Part shown: positions 46,171-56,719 of the stretch, one piece after another
How positions within the stretch are numbered: position 1 is the first letter of the stretch
Layout of the letters: the number at the start of each line of letters is the position of its first letter
NCBI RefSeq assembly: GCF_963678975.1
Contig: NC_089277.1
Coordinates: 24,502,672-24,566,671, forward strand
Length of the DNA: 64,000 nt
Reading direction: 5' to 3'
Source of the DNA: Dysidea avara
Taxonomy: Eukaryota; Porifera; Demospongiae; Dictyoceratida; Dysideidae
Position numbers and translations under genes: made by a program
Notes under the pieces: generated by a model
The model's database searches: none
What the model saw: only the letters and a program-made list of their open reading frames with translations
Told to the model about the DNA's origin: nothing

Positions 46171-47391
46171 GTTTTTGTGCAGATTTCAACAACCAGCCTA
46201 TGGCTGACTTCAGGTTTTATTTTTACTCACATTTCTTCTTATCTATACAGACACATGATGATCATTGAAGACAGACTTATAAATATGTATTGTATTCATT
46301 GCATACTTTACTTCAATATTTGGTAATAATATTGCAATTTTGCTGAACTTAGTGAAGCCAAAATCAGCTCACTATAATTATTATGCACTAATAAAGGCAA
46401 CATTTATGTGTAAAGCAGCTTCAGCTCCGTTTACAAGCATTTCTACACCTAACAATATGAACTACATAATAAGTCAATGCCCCTAATGTATGTAGTGCAT
46501 ATATTACTGCTAGAGTTTTAACCTTTATAATTAGCTAGACTTGTCTATATCCTGCATAATTTACACCTAACTTACTCCAACTTAAAAAGCAATATCTCCC
46601 CATGCAGGCCATCCTATAAGTTCATTAAACCAGCCACCAGTGTTACAATACTCAATACTTCCCAACACTTGCTATCTAGTGTACATAACCTAGCAATAAC
46701 TATAATTATTGCATAATTAGACATAAAACAGTCGGTAGTCACAATTACATGTCTAGTGAGGTACTTATTCCAGATACCATTATCTTAGTAAGCTTGTAAC
46801 TATATACATTGTATTGTGTCTATATTTTGATTAAATTGTTGTCATTTTAAGTGTTACTAAGATACCACATACTTGGTGAGGGAGGATTTGAAATGTGCTG
46901 TGAATATACCTATATATATGTAGGTGTTTGATTCAACAAACCACTTTGTGAGTATGTGTATAGCCATGTGGGAGGCTCATTGTATTGTTTCCAGGTTGCC
47001 AATGGAGAGCTTTATGTCTGTCAACAAGGTTTCTACCTGAGCACTACATTGCTGTTCAACTATGTACAGGTACATGTATAAGAATCATTAGCTTACAGTT
47101 GCCAATGTCAGGCTCAAAATTAATCTAGGTTGTTTGAATAGAATGTGAGTGCCTTACATTTCAGTGTGGACACTTCAGGTGGTAAAGCGAAAAGAGCACC
47201 TCAACTCCTCAAGATTAGATTCAAAATAAAGGCAGCTTCTTAACTATTATGGGTGTCAATTCTTGTAATATAACTATTTGTGTGATATTGAATATAGCTG
47301 TGAATGTAAAAATATAATTTCTCTACAGTAAAATTACATAGCCACTAACCTAGTACACAATTTAGTGTTGGTATTGGTACCATAATGTATA

Positions 47392-47633
47392 TGTGACCGG
47401 ATTTGCAAAAAGGTACCCTTTCCAGACACAAAATATGTGAACTTTGAAGCTTCATAACTTTTTGATCATTTCATGTAACTGCCTGATATTTTCCATGAGT
47501 GCAGCTACAGTATCTGACTGCAGTTTGAAACTAAGAGTAAGTTAATCAGTGTAAGGAGTCAAGTGTTACTTCATTTTCTTTGCTGGTATGTAAAATGTGT
47601 GGAAAAGGTACCTTTCTGCAAATCCGGTCACAT
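47392..47633. mobile_element. TIR MITE, TGTGACCGGATTTGC subfamily
   Basis: TGTGACCGGATTTGCAAAAA and GGTACC at the left pair with GGTACCTTTCTGCAAATCCG and GTCACA at the right. Confidence 0.85.
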
Positions 47634-48028
47634 ATTATGTGGTTCAACTATTTCAAAAACTTCAGAGAGCATATCACTTAGTATAGTTTGTTAATATAAC
47701 TTGTATTCAGGTTCCTCTTCTATACAGATCACTAGCTGACTATCCAACATTGTCATACATGATAAGTGCATGAGTCTCAACACTAGATTATCAATATTAC
47801 TTTAACTGATTGTGATCAACATTGTCACTGACAAATTGATGATAAATTGACAATTGAAATGCCAATAAAGAAAATGACCAGCATAGTAGCTAATAATGTG
47901 TAGAAATAGGTGACAGCAGGAAAGTCCTTTAAGTTAAAATTGGCAGTTTAAACATGTTTGAATTAAAACAAAGGCCACAATCATGCTTCAGCTTGCAATA
48001 TACACAATGGATGCTCTAAATGCATAAA

Positions 48029-48277
48029 TGTGGCTGGATTTGTGAAAAGGGTCTTTCACTCAGTCATCCAGTTGCAATTGCATAAATTAAAAGACCATAC
48101 CTTTGCTTCAAAGGAACATACAAATGTGAAATTTTCTCCATGCAATACTCTTTGTCATGTCTTGCAGCTGACAAAATTTTAATCAATAGCTTAATTATTT
48201 CAATCTAAAAGTTGTGAATCATCAATGGTGGTAACATTTTGTTTGTGTGAAATACCATTGTTGCAAACCAGGTCACT
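48029..48277. mobile_element. TIR MITE, TGTGGCTGGATTTG subfamily, diverged
   Basis: TGTGGCTGGATTTGTGAAAA at the left; CAAACCAGGTCACT at the right. The interior (ACAAATGTGAAATTTTCTCC) is the reverse complement of 44.1-44.26 kb. Confidence 0.65.
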
Positions 48278-48744
48278 GGTACGTATGTTGGATACTTTTA
48301 TACATCACTGAAAGTTTTATCTTGCATGCTAAATTGTAAAGTTGCCAAAATTCTCATGCATGCAAGAGGAGCAGCAAGAGTAGGAGAATAACAAATTCCT
48401 GGTCCCCCAAAGAATAAATCCTATAATAAACACATTACAGATCTGGGGCCCAAGCTGTATGTATATACGTAATTTTTGGCCAGAATCTAAAAGCACAGAA
48501 AATTTAACTGTATAGCCTGAAATATGCTTCAAATATGTATGTATGTTGAATTGAAACTGTTCTCAAAGACTTATCAATAAAATGTTTTGTTTTCATCAAC
48601 CAGCTAGCTAGGGGTAGTGCCATTCTTTAGTAATCATTGTATAGTTAGTGGGAACTGCTGGTCATAACCCATACCGTGGCCATTGCTAAGACTTGTGCCT
48701 ATTGCATGTGATTTGATCATTGCACATTTCCATGTATTATAATA

Positions 48745-49773
48745 TGTGACTGAATTTGACAAAACAAGGCTTCGACGCACAAAACTTCATTAGGAGATAT
48801 GGCGATTTTAAGTAATCATTGTGTAATAACTTCCCAGTGCCTACAGCTGTTCGAACAAAACTTGCACCAATTATTCATCTATTTACTAGCTATCAGTGAG
48901 TGGGTGTATTAATTTCTGATACCCAAAATTTGCCCTGTTTTGGGCAGCTTTTTTGGAGCGGGTTATAATATCACAGGTGGCAGTAATAGGGTGAGAGGGT
49001 GGGGGGGTGGTGGGTGGGGGGGTGGTGGGTAGTGGGTGGGGGGGTGGTGGGTGGGCTTAATATAGGGGTATAAATTGAAGTAAGAAGACGAATGGAATCA
49101 AGAGGCCAAGTTTGGGCCCTCCATGGCCCTCAAATCTCTCCAAACTGACTGGGAACACTATTGGCGAGCTCTCTGTGAAGTCCCAGCTCGCCACACACCA
49201 TTATCACAAAGCCATGGCCATTTAAGGCCAATGAAACGTGAGTAGCAGTTTCGCGTCATCGCCCGCATGCTTTTGATACAACCGCATGGAATTTCATTAT
49301 TGGTATTTCAGATCGAAATACTCTAATAGAGCAGTCACTTTTACTCTAATAGAGCAATCAGCTATACTCTAATGGAAAAATCACTTGTTATAGATTAGTA
49401 ACATACTTTAGCTATTTAATGCAAGAGTAATCAATGTAGATCTCACTGTTTTATGGCAGAAAATTCATGTTTGGGATGTGTGTTGTGCTTTTGGAAAATA
49501 ATGAATAATGAATAATAACCGCCCGCCCGCATCAAATTTTCAAAAATCTGAGCGAGAAACTGATAATCAAGTTTCATTGGCCCAATGGCGCCAATCTCCC
49601 ACTCGTGGCTTTGACAGGGTCGGAAGAAAGCTTCTACAGAAACCAGACTTGCCAGTCCTGAAGGAAGTACAGTGTGGAATATGATAGTGTGTTAGACCAG
49701 CAATCCATTTCTGGTAAAAACGTAAGTTTGATTTTGTGTGTGTGGAAGCCTTGTTATATGAAATCCGGTCACA
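48745..49773. mobile_element. ~1-kb TIR element, inverted sister of 44269-45408
   Basis: It starts TGTGACTGAATTTGACAAAA and ends GAAATCCGGTCACA. The interior is the reverse complement of the 44.27-kb copy. It has gained a G-rich simple repeat (about 48998-49055) and a 357-bp insertion (49226-49582). Confidence 0.82.
49226..49582. mobile_element. 357-bp MITE inserted in the 48745-49773 element
   Basis: The termini GGCCAATGAAAC and GTTTCATTGGCC are perfect 12-bp inverted repeats. The uninterrupted target is visible on the complement near 44.66 kb. The flanks share only AA or TAA, so the target duplication is short and uncertain. Contains a three-copy CTCTAATAGAG cluster at 49312-49380. Confidence 0.82.
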
Positions 49774-50640
49774 TATATGCTTTTCAATTTTCCTATAAAA
49801 ATTAAAATTACCTGTTAGTTAGACCTAATTGCATTTTATAAGGAATGATTTTCACCTGACAATATGTACTATTTAATCTTGAATAAATTATACCCTCTAT
49901 CAGTTGTAAACTAACTGAAACTTACTAATTACCACAACAGTTGTGTATCAACTGTTTGGTAGATGTGTTCAGTGAAGCTTTTTTTTCTTGTAAGAGAGCT
50001 TTTATTATATGTATAAAAAGATTTGGTAGCTATATATGTGACTGATTCGCTAAAAAGTGGATCTTTCACACACATTCAATTTACCAACTTCATAATTCAT
50101 AGCTTCAGCTAGGAAAAAGCTATATTGACTTGAAAGTTGGTCATAGGTGAACACAAGCAAAGATTTGAAACCGACATTTGTCAGCTTGTATGCCGGTGTA
50201 GCTAGAGTGCGTGTACAGCTATATATGGCCAGTGAGCACAAAAATGTCATCAACAGGCAGTTTTACTTGGCTAGACAACTTTTCTTCAACCGTAGGTCTG
50301 CTGACGCAATACAAAAGCAAGTGAATTCTGTAACACTAGGAACCTGTTAGACAGTTTAAGTCTACTAATTCAGGAAGTAACAGTTTTTACATCCCAATGA
50401 TTTGAAGTCTAGACAAGTGCCTAAAGAGCTTTCCTCTACTTTACCTGATGCAATTAATAGTAGCCGTTATGGTATAATGCCACCATTACCACTGTTCCCT
50501 TATACCTTCATGATGACAATGTAAAGTTTCACACTGCTTATCATTTGTTATCTATACAGATAGCATTACATAAGCTGGTAGTATGACATGACTACGTATA
50601 TAAATACAAATACTTCACCAATTTTAAACTCAGCCTTCTG

Positions 50641-51489
50641 TAAAATTTTTCATTGTGGGTCAGCAGCTAGTACGCTCTGATCACGCTCTGGGCGAATTTT
50701 TTTTGGGGCACACTTTGGACTTAGAAAATTTTCACGAAACATTTTTTTCCGGATAATGTTGTGTACATGCCCGGATACTGACATGTTGAAGCCGACTAGT
50801 TCGCAGGGCCAACAACAGAACAACGTCGTGTTCTCCGCCAGGCTGGCAGCAGCTAGAAAAGAAGGGCGAAAAAATTGTTTTAGAAGAGCCAGTTTAGAAG
50901 AACTCTTTTCTCCTGCCGTTTTTTCAGAAGTGCATGGACTGTCCTTGTTTCTCTCACTGGCTGCTGTCGTGTCTAACGCACGATAGAGTAGGTTCACAAA
51001 AGGCGGGGAGTAGGAGAGATGGCGATTACACAGATACTGGACAACGTGTCATACACTACTTATCGCGAACGGAAAACATAGATATAGTACAGGGGCGGAT
51101 CCAGACTTATAGAAAGGGGGGTCAAAAATGAACTGAGGCACTACATTGTCTCTGGTTTGATAAGGTGAGACCAAAAAAAAAAAAAAGGTCAGCCAGCTGA
51201 CAATAGCTGCCCACCTCAGCAACCACGCATTTACAGCTGACAAAGTACATAAAAATCCTTAAATAGCTCACTACACACTGTTCTAATACTCTGACTGCTT
51301 TATTAGAGTGACTGCTCTATTAGAGTATCTCGATCTTGGTATACTAAAAATTTTTGGAGGGGGTCAAGAGCCCCCTTTGACCCCCCCTGTATCCGCCCCT
51401 GCTATATATCACACTATACTATATGCATGCGCATGACCTAAGACCTAATACAATAACTAAATAACAGTGTCAGTACTACTACTACTAGA
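50641..51489. other. Insertion-derived stretch, possible BEL/Pao LTR region
   Basis: This part has no counterpart next to gene A. It lies directly 3' (minus strand) of the BEL/Pao coding remnant and could hold its LTR, but I could not find a paired LTR. It is interrupted by the hAT-like MITE at 51090-51401. Confidence 0.35.
51090..51401. mobile_element. hAT-like MITE (CAGGGGCGGATCC ends)
   Basis: Starts CAGGGGCGGATCCAGACTTA and ends GTATCCGCCCCTG. This terminal sequence is common among non-autonomous hAT elements. The flanking 8-mers (ATATAGTA, CTATATAT) are similar but not identical. Two CTCTATTAGAG copies are inside (51296-51336). Confidence 0.75.
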
Positions 51490-51490
51490 G

Positions 51491-52525
51491 TCAGTTAATG
51501 ACATCCTCCGGGCCCCCGCAAGATCTGAGCCCAATCTGAGACTTGTACCCTAGCCTTAACTGCTGCTGATTGTTGAGGTCGTGAGATGTTTGGGGTTCTC
51601 TATCATGACATAATTGTGTATCTTGTGAACAGTCATCTGTAGCATCTAACACATCTGAGGGGTCCTTCACTGGTACATCTGTTTCTATATTCACTTCCAA
51701 TGGATACAATTTGACAATGGGCCTGTTTGTAAAACCATTTGCAGTGCGGATAATAGGTGATCTTACTGCATTATCATGTCCTCTTTGCAACTCCTTCACC
51801 ATTTTTAATTGCTACTTCAATCTAGGAACATCATCGTGCACAACAACTACATCACCCACCTTGATTCTTTCCTTGCTTGTGCCATTGTTAACAGTATGAG
51901 CTTCCCTAAGAGACGTTAAATATTCACTCTTCCATCCATTCCAGAAGTGTTGGATTATCAATGCTTGAGCCTTTGCCTTCTTGCTAAGAGTATTGTGTAG
52001 CTTAGAGTTGACTTCTTGGTAGTCCTCATCAATCACTTCATCCCTTGTGGTAAGACAGTGTGGTACAGTGTCAATAATTCTTCCATAAAGGAGGTGGGAT
52101 GGTGCTAAGGGTTCTGGTTCATCTAAATCTGAGCTAACATACGTCAATGGTCGATTGTTGAGGTGAGCTTCAATTTCCACTACAATCATTTGTAGGCTGG
52201 ATAGAGTAACAAAGGCACGACCAAGAGTCTTCTTGAGAGCATTCTTCATTATTCCAATGAGTCGCTCCCAATACCCCCCATACCAGGGTGCACGACAGGG
52301 AATGAACTTCCACTCAATGCCTTGTCTTCCTAAACCTTCCTGTATAGTCTTGGATTCAAACAATTGCCTTAAGTCCTCGGCAGCCGACATGAATGTAGAA
52401 GCATTATCAGATACAAGAAGTTTAGGTAAGGACTTGCAGCTCGCAAAACGTCTGAAGACTTGTAGAAAGGTCTCTTCAGAAAGGTCACTGACTACCTCTA
52501 GATGTACTGCTCTACGTGACTACTT
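51491..52525 (-). pseudogene. BEL/Pao retrotransposon pol remnant: integrase plus DUF5641 tail
   Basis: Reading right to left: RAVHLEVVSDLSEETF, then VSDNASTF (part of the integrase catalytic core), then RAPWYGGYWERLIGIMKNAL with the catalytic glutamate. After that come AHLNNRPLTYVSSD and RIKVGDVVVVHDDVPRLK, where the first frame ends at 51812. The next frame (51802-51491) has TANGFTNRPIVKLYPLEV and ends GGPEDVIN. An in-frame stop just before the core (about 52521) and the truncation show the element is defective. It sits in the 3' flank of gene B. Confidence 0.88.
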
Positions 52526-52844
52526 GCACATGTGAACAAGCATATATATACCTTGTGTACAATGATATACCTCTGTGTGTGTGTTATGTGTGTTAAATGT
52601 GACTATTATAGAGTGGAATAATATTGAGACTTATACGTATGATATTAATCACTGTAGCATAGTTAATAATAATATTGAGTTAAACCAGTGTTTGGTGAAC
52701 GACTATATACTTGATTGTAATGAATTGTGGTTTTTTCTAAGCACAGTAGCAAGGCCACAGTGAAAGGATAAAATTTGTTATTGTATAAATTTTGTTGTTG
52801 TAACTTAATGTTGTTTTGCGCACTATCGTATTTTAACATGACGT

Positions 52845-53865
52845 CAGGGGCGTAGGAAGGGGGGGGGGGGGGGGGGGGTTCCAGGGGGTTCAGGAACCCC
52901 TCTGTAAAATTTAGACTTCTGCAAGCAGGATCCTAACACACCATTTAGTGTGGCAGGACAAAATGAGTGAGCAATATAGTGTAATGGCACAGCAAAACAA
53001 TTGATAAAACTTACATTCATCTCTCAGGGAAGGATTTACAGAGGTAACATGAGCCCTCTTAAAAATTTGTTAAAAAGATTGATATACTCTAATAGAGCAG
53101 TCAGGTATATACTCTAATAGAGCAGTCAGGTATATACTCTAATAGAGCAGTCAGGTATACTCAAATAGAACATGCATGTAAATATCCATGTCCATATGAA
53201 GTTTTTCAGACATTCCAACATTAAATGCAAAACTTAGCATGACCTTATACTGCTATAGCTTTGGTGTGCAGTGTTTAAAGATATAGAGCTCCTGAGTAAT
53301 TTATCACTTGTGTTATGCAAAATGAATTCATGCTATGCATATGTGATAGAGAAGCTGAATGGAGTGACACTCACCTGACTGTTATCACCTGATTTTTATT
53401 TTGTTATTTGTATCACTACATGACACGTCATTGAGGTCACTACATGTTTTGTTGTATAAATAGGGCATTTAAATGTATATTGTTGCCTTCCAAATTAGCC
53501 CTCAATAAAGTGAACTGTTAAGCTGCGATTCTTCCTCGGATTCTTCTTGCCCTGATTCCTCTGGCGGCTGGCGTGCTGTTACAGCATATTTGTATAGTTA
53601 GATTTTTTGATTGTCATTTGTATCAGTGGATTCATGGCTCCTATACCACTAGGTGACTTTATCTAGTACTACCTTCATCCCAGGGACACTTAATGCATCA
53701 TAATTAATGTACTTTTTACATAAAATATAACAATTTGCTGAGTTTTGATTTATTAAAATATTGAAAGTCTCTCAGCGGCTGGGGGCTGTGCCCCCAGACC
53801 CCTGCTTCTAGTAACTCAATGCTGGTACTGGAACCCCCCTTCAAAAAATCCTGGCTACGCCCCTG
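52845..53865. mobile_element. ~1-kb DNA transposon (CAGGGGCGTAG ends) with 5-bp target duplication
   Basis: Left end CAGGGGCGTAGGAAGG, right end TCCTGGCTACGCCCCTG. GACGT is duplicated on both sides (52840-52844, 53866-53870). The paralogous sequence beside gene A (inverted, about 38095-38110) has the empty site at the same place. A G20-like run follows the left end. Four tandem CTCTAATAGAG copies lie at 53086-53172. No transposase seen. Confidence 0.85.
53081..53172 (+). repeat. CTCTAATAGAG motif cluster, four tandem copies
   Basis: ACTCTAATAGAGCAGTCAGG starts at 53086, 53111 and 53136 (period 25), and a decayed fourth copy starts at 53159. The first is preceded by AGATTGATAT. This is the best-preserved cluster in the window. 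Confidence 0.92.
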
Positions 53866-53987
53866 GACGTGTTTAGCAAACTGAAAGTCTGTGCAAATTT
53901 ATCAGTATAATTTAGCCATGCAGCCAAGCACATTGCCTGTGGACTATCTCTATGTCTTTGAACTGTTAAAGCTTTTAATACTATGTA

Positions 53988-54227
53988 CAGTGGAACCTCA
54001 GTTATCCGGACCCCACTTATCCAGATTCTCAGTTAACCGAACTATGAAAATAACTGCTCTATTACAGTAGTGACTGTTGTATTAGGGTAATTGATAATAT
54101 TAAAATTTTAAAATGTTTTTTTTAATGCTATGTTAAGGTTATTTATATACAGTTTCAGAGATACAGACTTTTCAGACTTATGGACCACCCCTGGTCCCAA
54201 GGGGTTCGGATAACTGAGGTTCCACTG
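53988..54227. mobile_element. pogo/Tigger-like MITE
   Basis: Begins CAGTGGAACCTCAGTTATCC and ends GGATAACTGAGGTTCCACTG. TA precedes the left end. The gene A flank lacks it. Carries decayed CTCTATTAGAG copies at 54053-54090. Confidence 0.88.
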
Positions 54228-54353
54228 TTTTATTAACTCATATACTGTACACAAATACTAATTGTTGTGTTCTAAAACTACATGGTCATTTTATAACAAT
54301 GCATTATCACAGTTAATAAAATTGTCTGTTTGACTCATTTGTGATTAATGCTG

Positions 54354-56457
54354 TTAAACACAATCTTCTTTACAGCACTTCTTTTCACACAGATTGTATC
54401 GTTGTAATGGAGTGAATTGAGATTGTGGCAGTAAAATTTTACATTTGTCACAGCATTTTTTGGGGCATGACCCTAAACTGTCCAGATGACAATATTCTTC
54501 TTTGCATACTTCTAAAACTGGGCATTCAGGACCACATCTTTGTATTATACTGGGTTTTCCTATTGGGCATCTTTCAGCAGGTAGTGTTTCATTTCCCAGT
54601 TTGCATTCTATCCTTCTTCTTTGTAAGCCATCACAAAGAGCATTACACTGTGAAAACAAGTACATAGCTATATATGTGTGTGTGTGTGTGTATGTGCGTG
54701 TGGTGTGTGTGCATGTGTGTGTGTGTGTGTGTGCGTGCGTGCGTGTGTGCGTGTGTGTGTGTGTGTGCGTGTGTGACTCTGTGTGTGTGACTCTGTGTGT
54801 GTGTATTTACCTGACTCCATTCTAGTCCCTTCCACTCTGGTAGACATCCTTCACTCTTGTAGCAATCTTGTACAAATGGTGGTTTTGTGGCTGGATCACA
54901 CTTAATGTAGTGATATTCAGATGATGTCTTTCCTTCATAAACACAATATATATTTCTGTATTGTTTACCACGTTCATTGCATACAGCTACACACTACATA
55001 AGAAGAAATACATTTGTCATTGTACAATATTCAACTAGTGATATACTTACTTTAGACCAGCCTAATGCAATCCACGTTCCTTCACAGTGAGGTCCTTGGC
55101 AAGTTCTATTCTTTTCAAGCTGATAATGGATATTTTGTAGACAAATATTGTAATCCACTATCTTTCCATAGTTTGCACAGCTCACGTTCCTGGTCTGGAA
55201 ACCTTTACCACATCTCACAGAGCACTATACAGATAAGTATTATATAGTTTATCAGTGTGTGTGTATGTAGTGAGCATAGTATTGTGCTGATTACATCATT
55301 CTATGGTATGTATACATACAGTCAAAAAAACTTACACTGGTCCAACTAGACTCGACCCACATATGTTCATAATGACAGCCATCTCCAGTGCATGTACTTT
55401 TATCTTTGTGCTCTGTCAACATACTACAATCAAGTTTGCTTATTGGCTTTCCACTGCCATCTGTACAAATTGCATTACTTCCTTTCTCACACTCGGCAGA
55501 GCACTAAAGATAAGAAAAATGTGGTTTTCACGGCATGGAGAGATACGTATTAGTGCAGCATACACTGCGCAATGCAATCTCCTTCAAGCCGACAGTTGTC
55601 ACAATTAGCGTGATATTTTGTGCAAAAATATTTAACTTACCACACAATCGCCATCGACACATACACCACCATTCAGACAAGGTGTTCCATCTACCACTAA
55701 ACCTTTCTTTACAGGATGTTGTCCTGATGAACTACACATTAGTTTACAGGGATCACTTTCATTAATGAATGATATCATCTTCTCTCCAAACGTGTTGCAT
55801 TGCTCACTTCTAAAGTCACCATCACCACCTGCACATTTCTGCATACAAATCAAAAATTATATTTTATCATACAAGCAGTACATCTTAAAGGCTGTACATA
55901 GGATGTGTCCATCAACCAACACTATATTAGTACCTAATTTGGTTTTGTTTGTTTGGTAATTGCAATCATGCATCTGTAAAGAAACCTACAGACATGTAAA
56001 CAATTTCTAGCAAGTATTCAATTATGGTATGACTGAATTAACAAACTGTTATGAACGTTGTTGTTATAACTGCAAGTAACAGTTAACCTTGAATTAATGA
56101 TTAATTATTATGAAGGTACAAAGTACTTTACAAAACTTTACCTTCACATTGCAAACTTTAAATTCCCTCTTTGTTCCATCACAGCTAGCATTTCTAAGAG
56201 TAGAATGATATGTTGCAGTAATATAGTTTACCACAAGCATTGCCACACATCTAATGTGTTTTGCATTGATGTCAGCTTACTGGATTGGAATGGATCTCTG
56301 CATGATTCCTACACCACAGGTACGGGAACAAGCACTCCACTCGCTACCTAATGTCTAGAAGAGGAACAAGTTATGCATTTCCAATCACAATGTTGCTTAC
56401 CATGCCAAGGAAAGTGATCAGAATGCTAAAAATTAGCAGCTGTTTGCAATACTCCAT
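54354..56457 (-). CDS. Secreted ADAMTS-like (TSP1-repeat) protein, gene B, 8 exons, 399 aa
   Basis: Exons: 56457-56401, 56354-56281, 56193-56142, 55838-55641, 55503-55336, 55224-55051, 54993-54811, 54647-54354. Lengths and phases equal those of gene A except one extra codon in the last exon. Signal peptide MEYCKQLLIFSILITFLGM. Domain order as in gene A: TSP1, ADAMTS-type Cys-rich module (GTPCLNGGVCVDGDCV), TSP1 repeats, PLAC-like Cys cluster (YNLCEKKCCKEDC). Odd point: exon 2 ends RSIPIQ where gene A has RSILCQ, so the first TSP1 repeat lacks its third cysteine. Otherwise the frame is intact and splice sites are canonical. Expected to be secreted and matrix-associated, without protease activity. 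Confidence 0.9.
54672..54806. repeat. Interrupted (GT)n microsatellite in the last intron of gene B
   Basis: GT-rich tract with GC and CT interruptions. It enlarges this intron to 163 bp; the matching intron in gene A is 49 bp and has no such tract. Confidence 0.95.
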
Positions 56458-56526
56458 TTTCTTTGTGCACACTTGAACTTGCAGAAGATATTGTGTTGAA
56501 ATGGTGTCATGGCTAAGTGTTCACGT

Positions 56527-56533
56527 ATTTATA
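56527..56533 (-). promoter_or_regulatory. TATA box of gene B
   Basis: TATAAAT on the minus strand, ending 70 bp upstream of the ATG, aligned with the gene A box at 40485-40491. Confidence 0.55.
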
Positions 56534-56719
56534 CTGTCACAAACAGGAAATCTAGTAAACATTGCATGGTTAGTCAAGATTCATGGACTATTTTACAAGT
56601 ACGTCAAATTACGTACTAAACCGCAATACTGTTGTGGTATGGTTTACTTACACTCTTTCAAGTGCAGTACCTTATATAGTTCACAGCAAAAATAGTGTTC
56701 TAATACTACATATTCTAAT

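Larger units (their letters stand above)
46400..50640. repeat. Segmental duplication block, copy 3
   Basis: Same ordered landmarks as copy 1 (GCAGCTTCAGCTCCGTTTAC at 46428, CCTAGCAATAACTATAATTA at 46688, GTTGCCAATGGAGAG at 46995, TTTCAATTTTCCTATAAAAA at 49784, CTTCAGCTAGGAAAAAGCTA at 50104). It is enlarged by extra TIR elements at 47392, 48029 and 48745. Confidence 0.8.

Noticed and set aside
52566..52763. Plus-strand frame starting MCVLCVLNVTIIEWNN
   Set aside because: The homologous flank of gene A does not preserve the frame. It is non-coding duplicated flank.
54502..54825. Plus-strand frame with CVCVCV repeats
   Set aside because: It is the antisense shadow of gene B's last exon plus a GT microsatellite.
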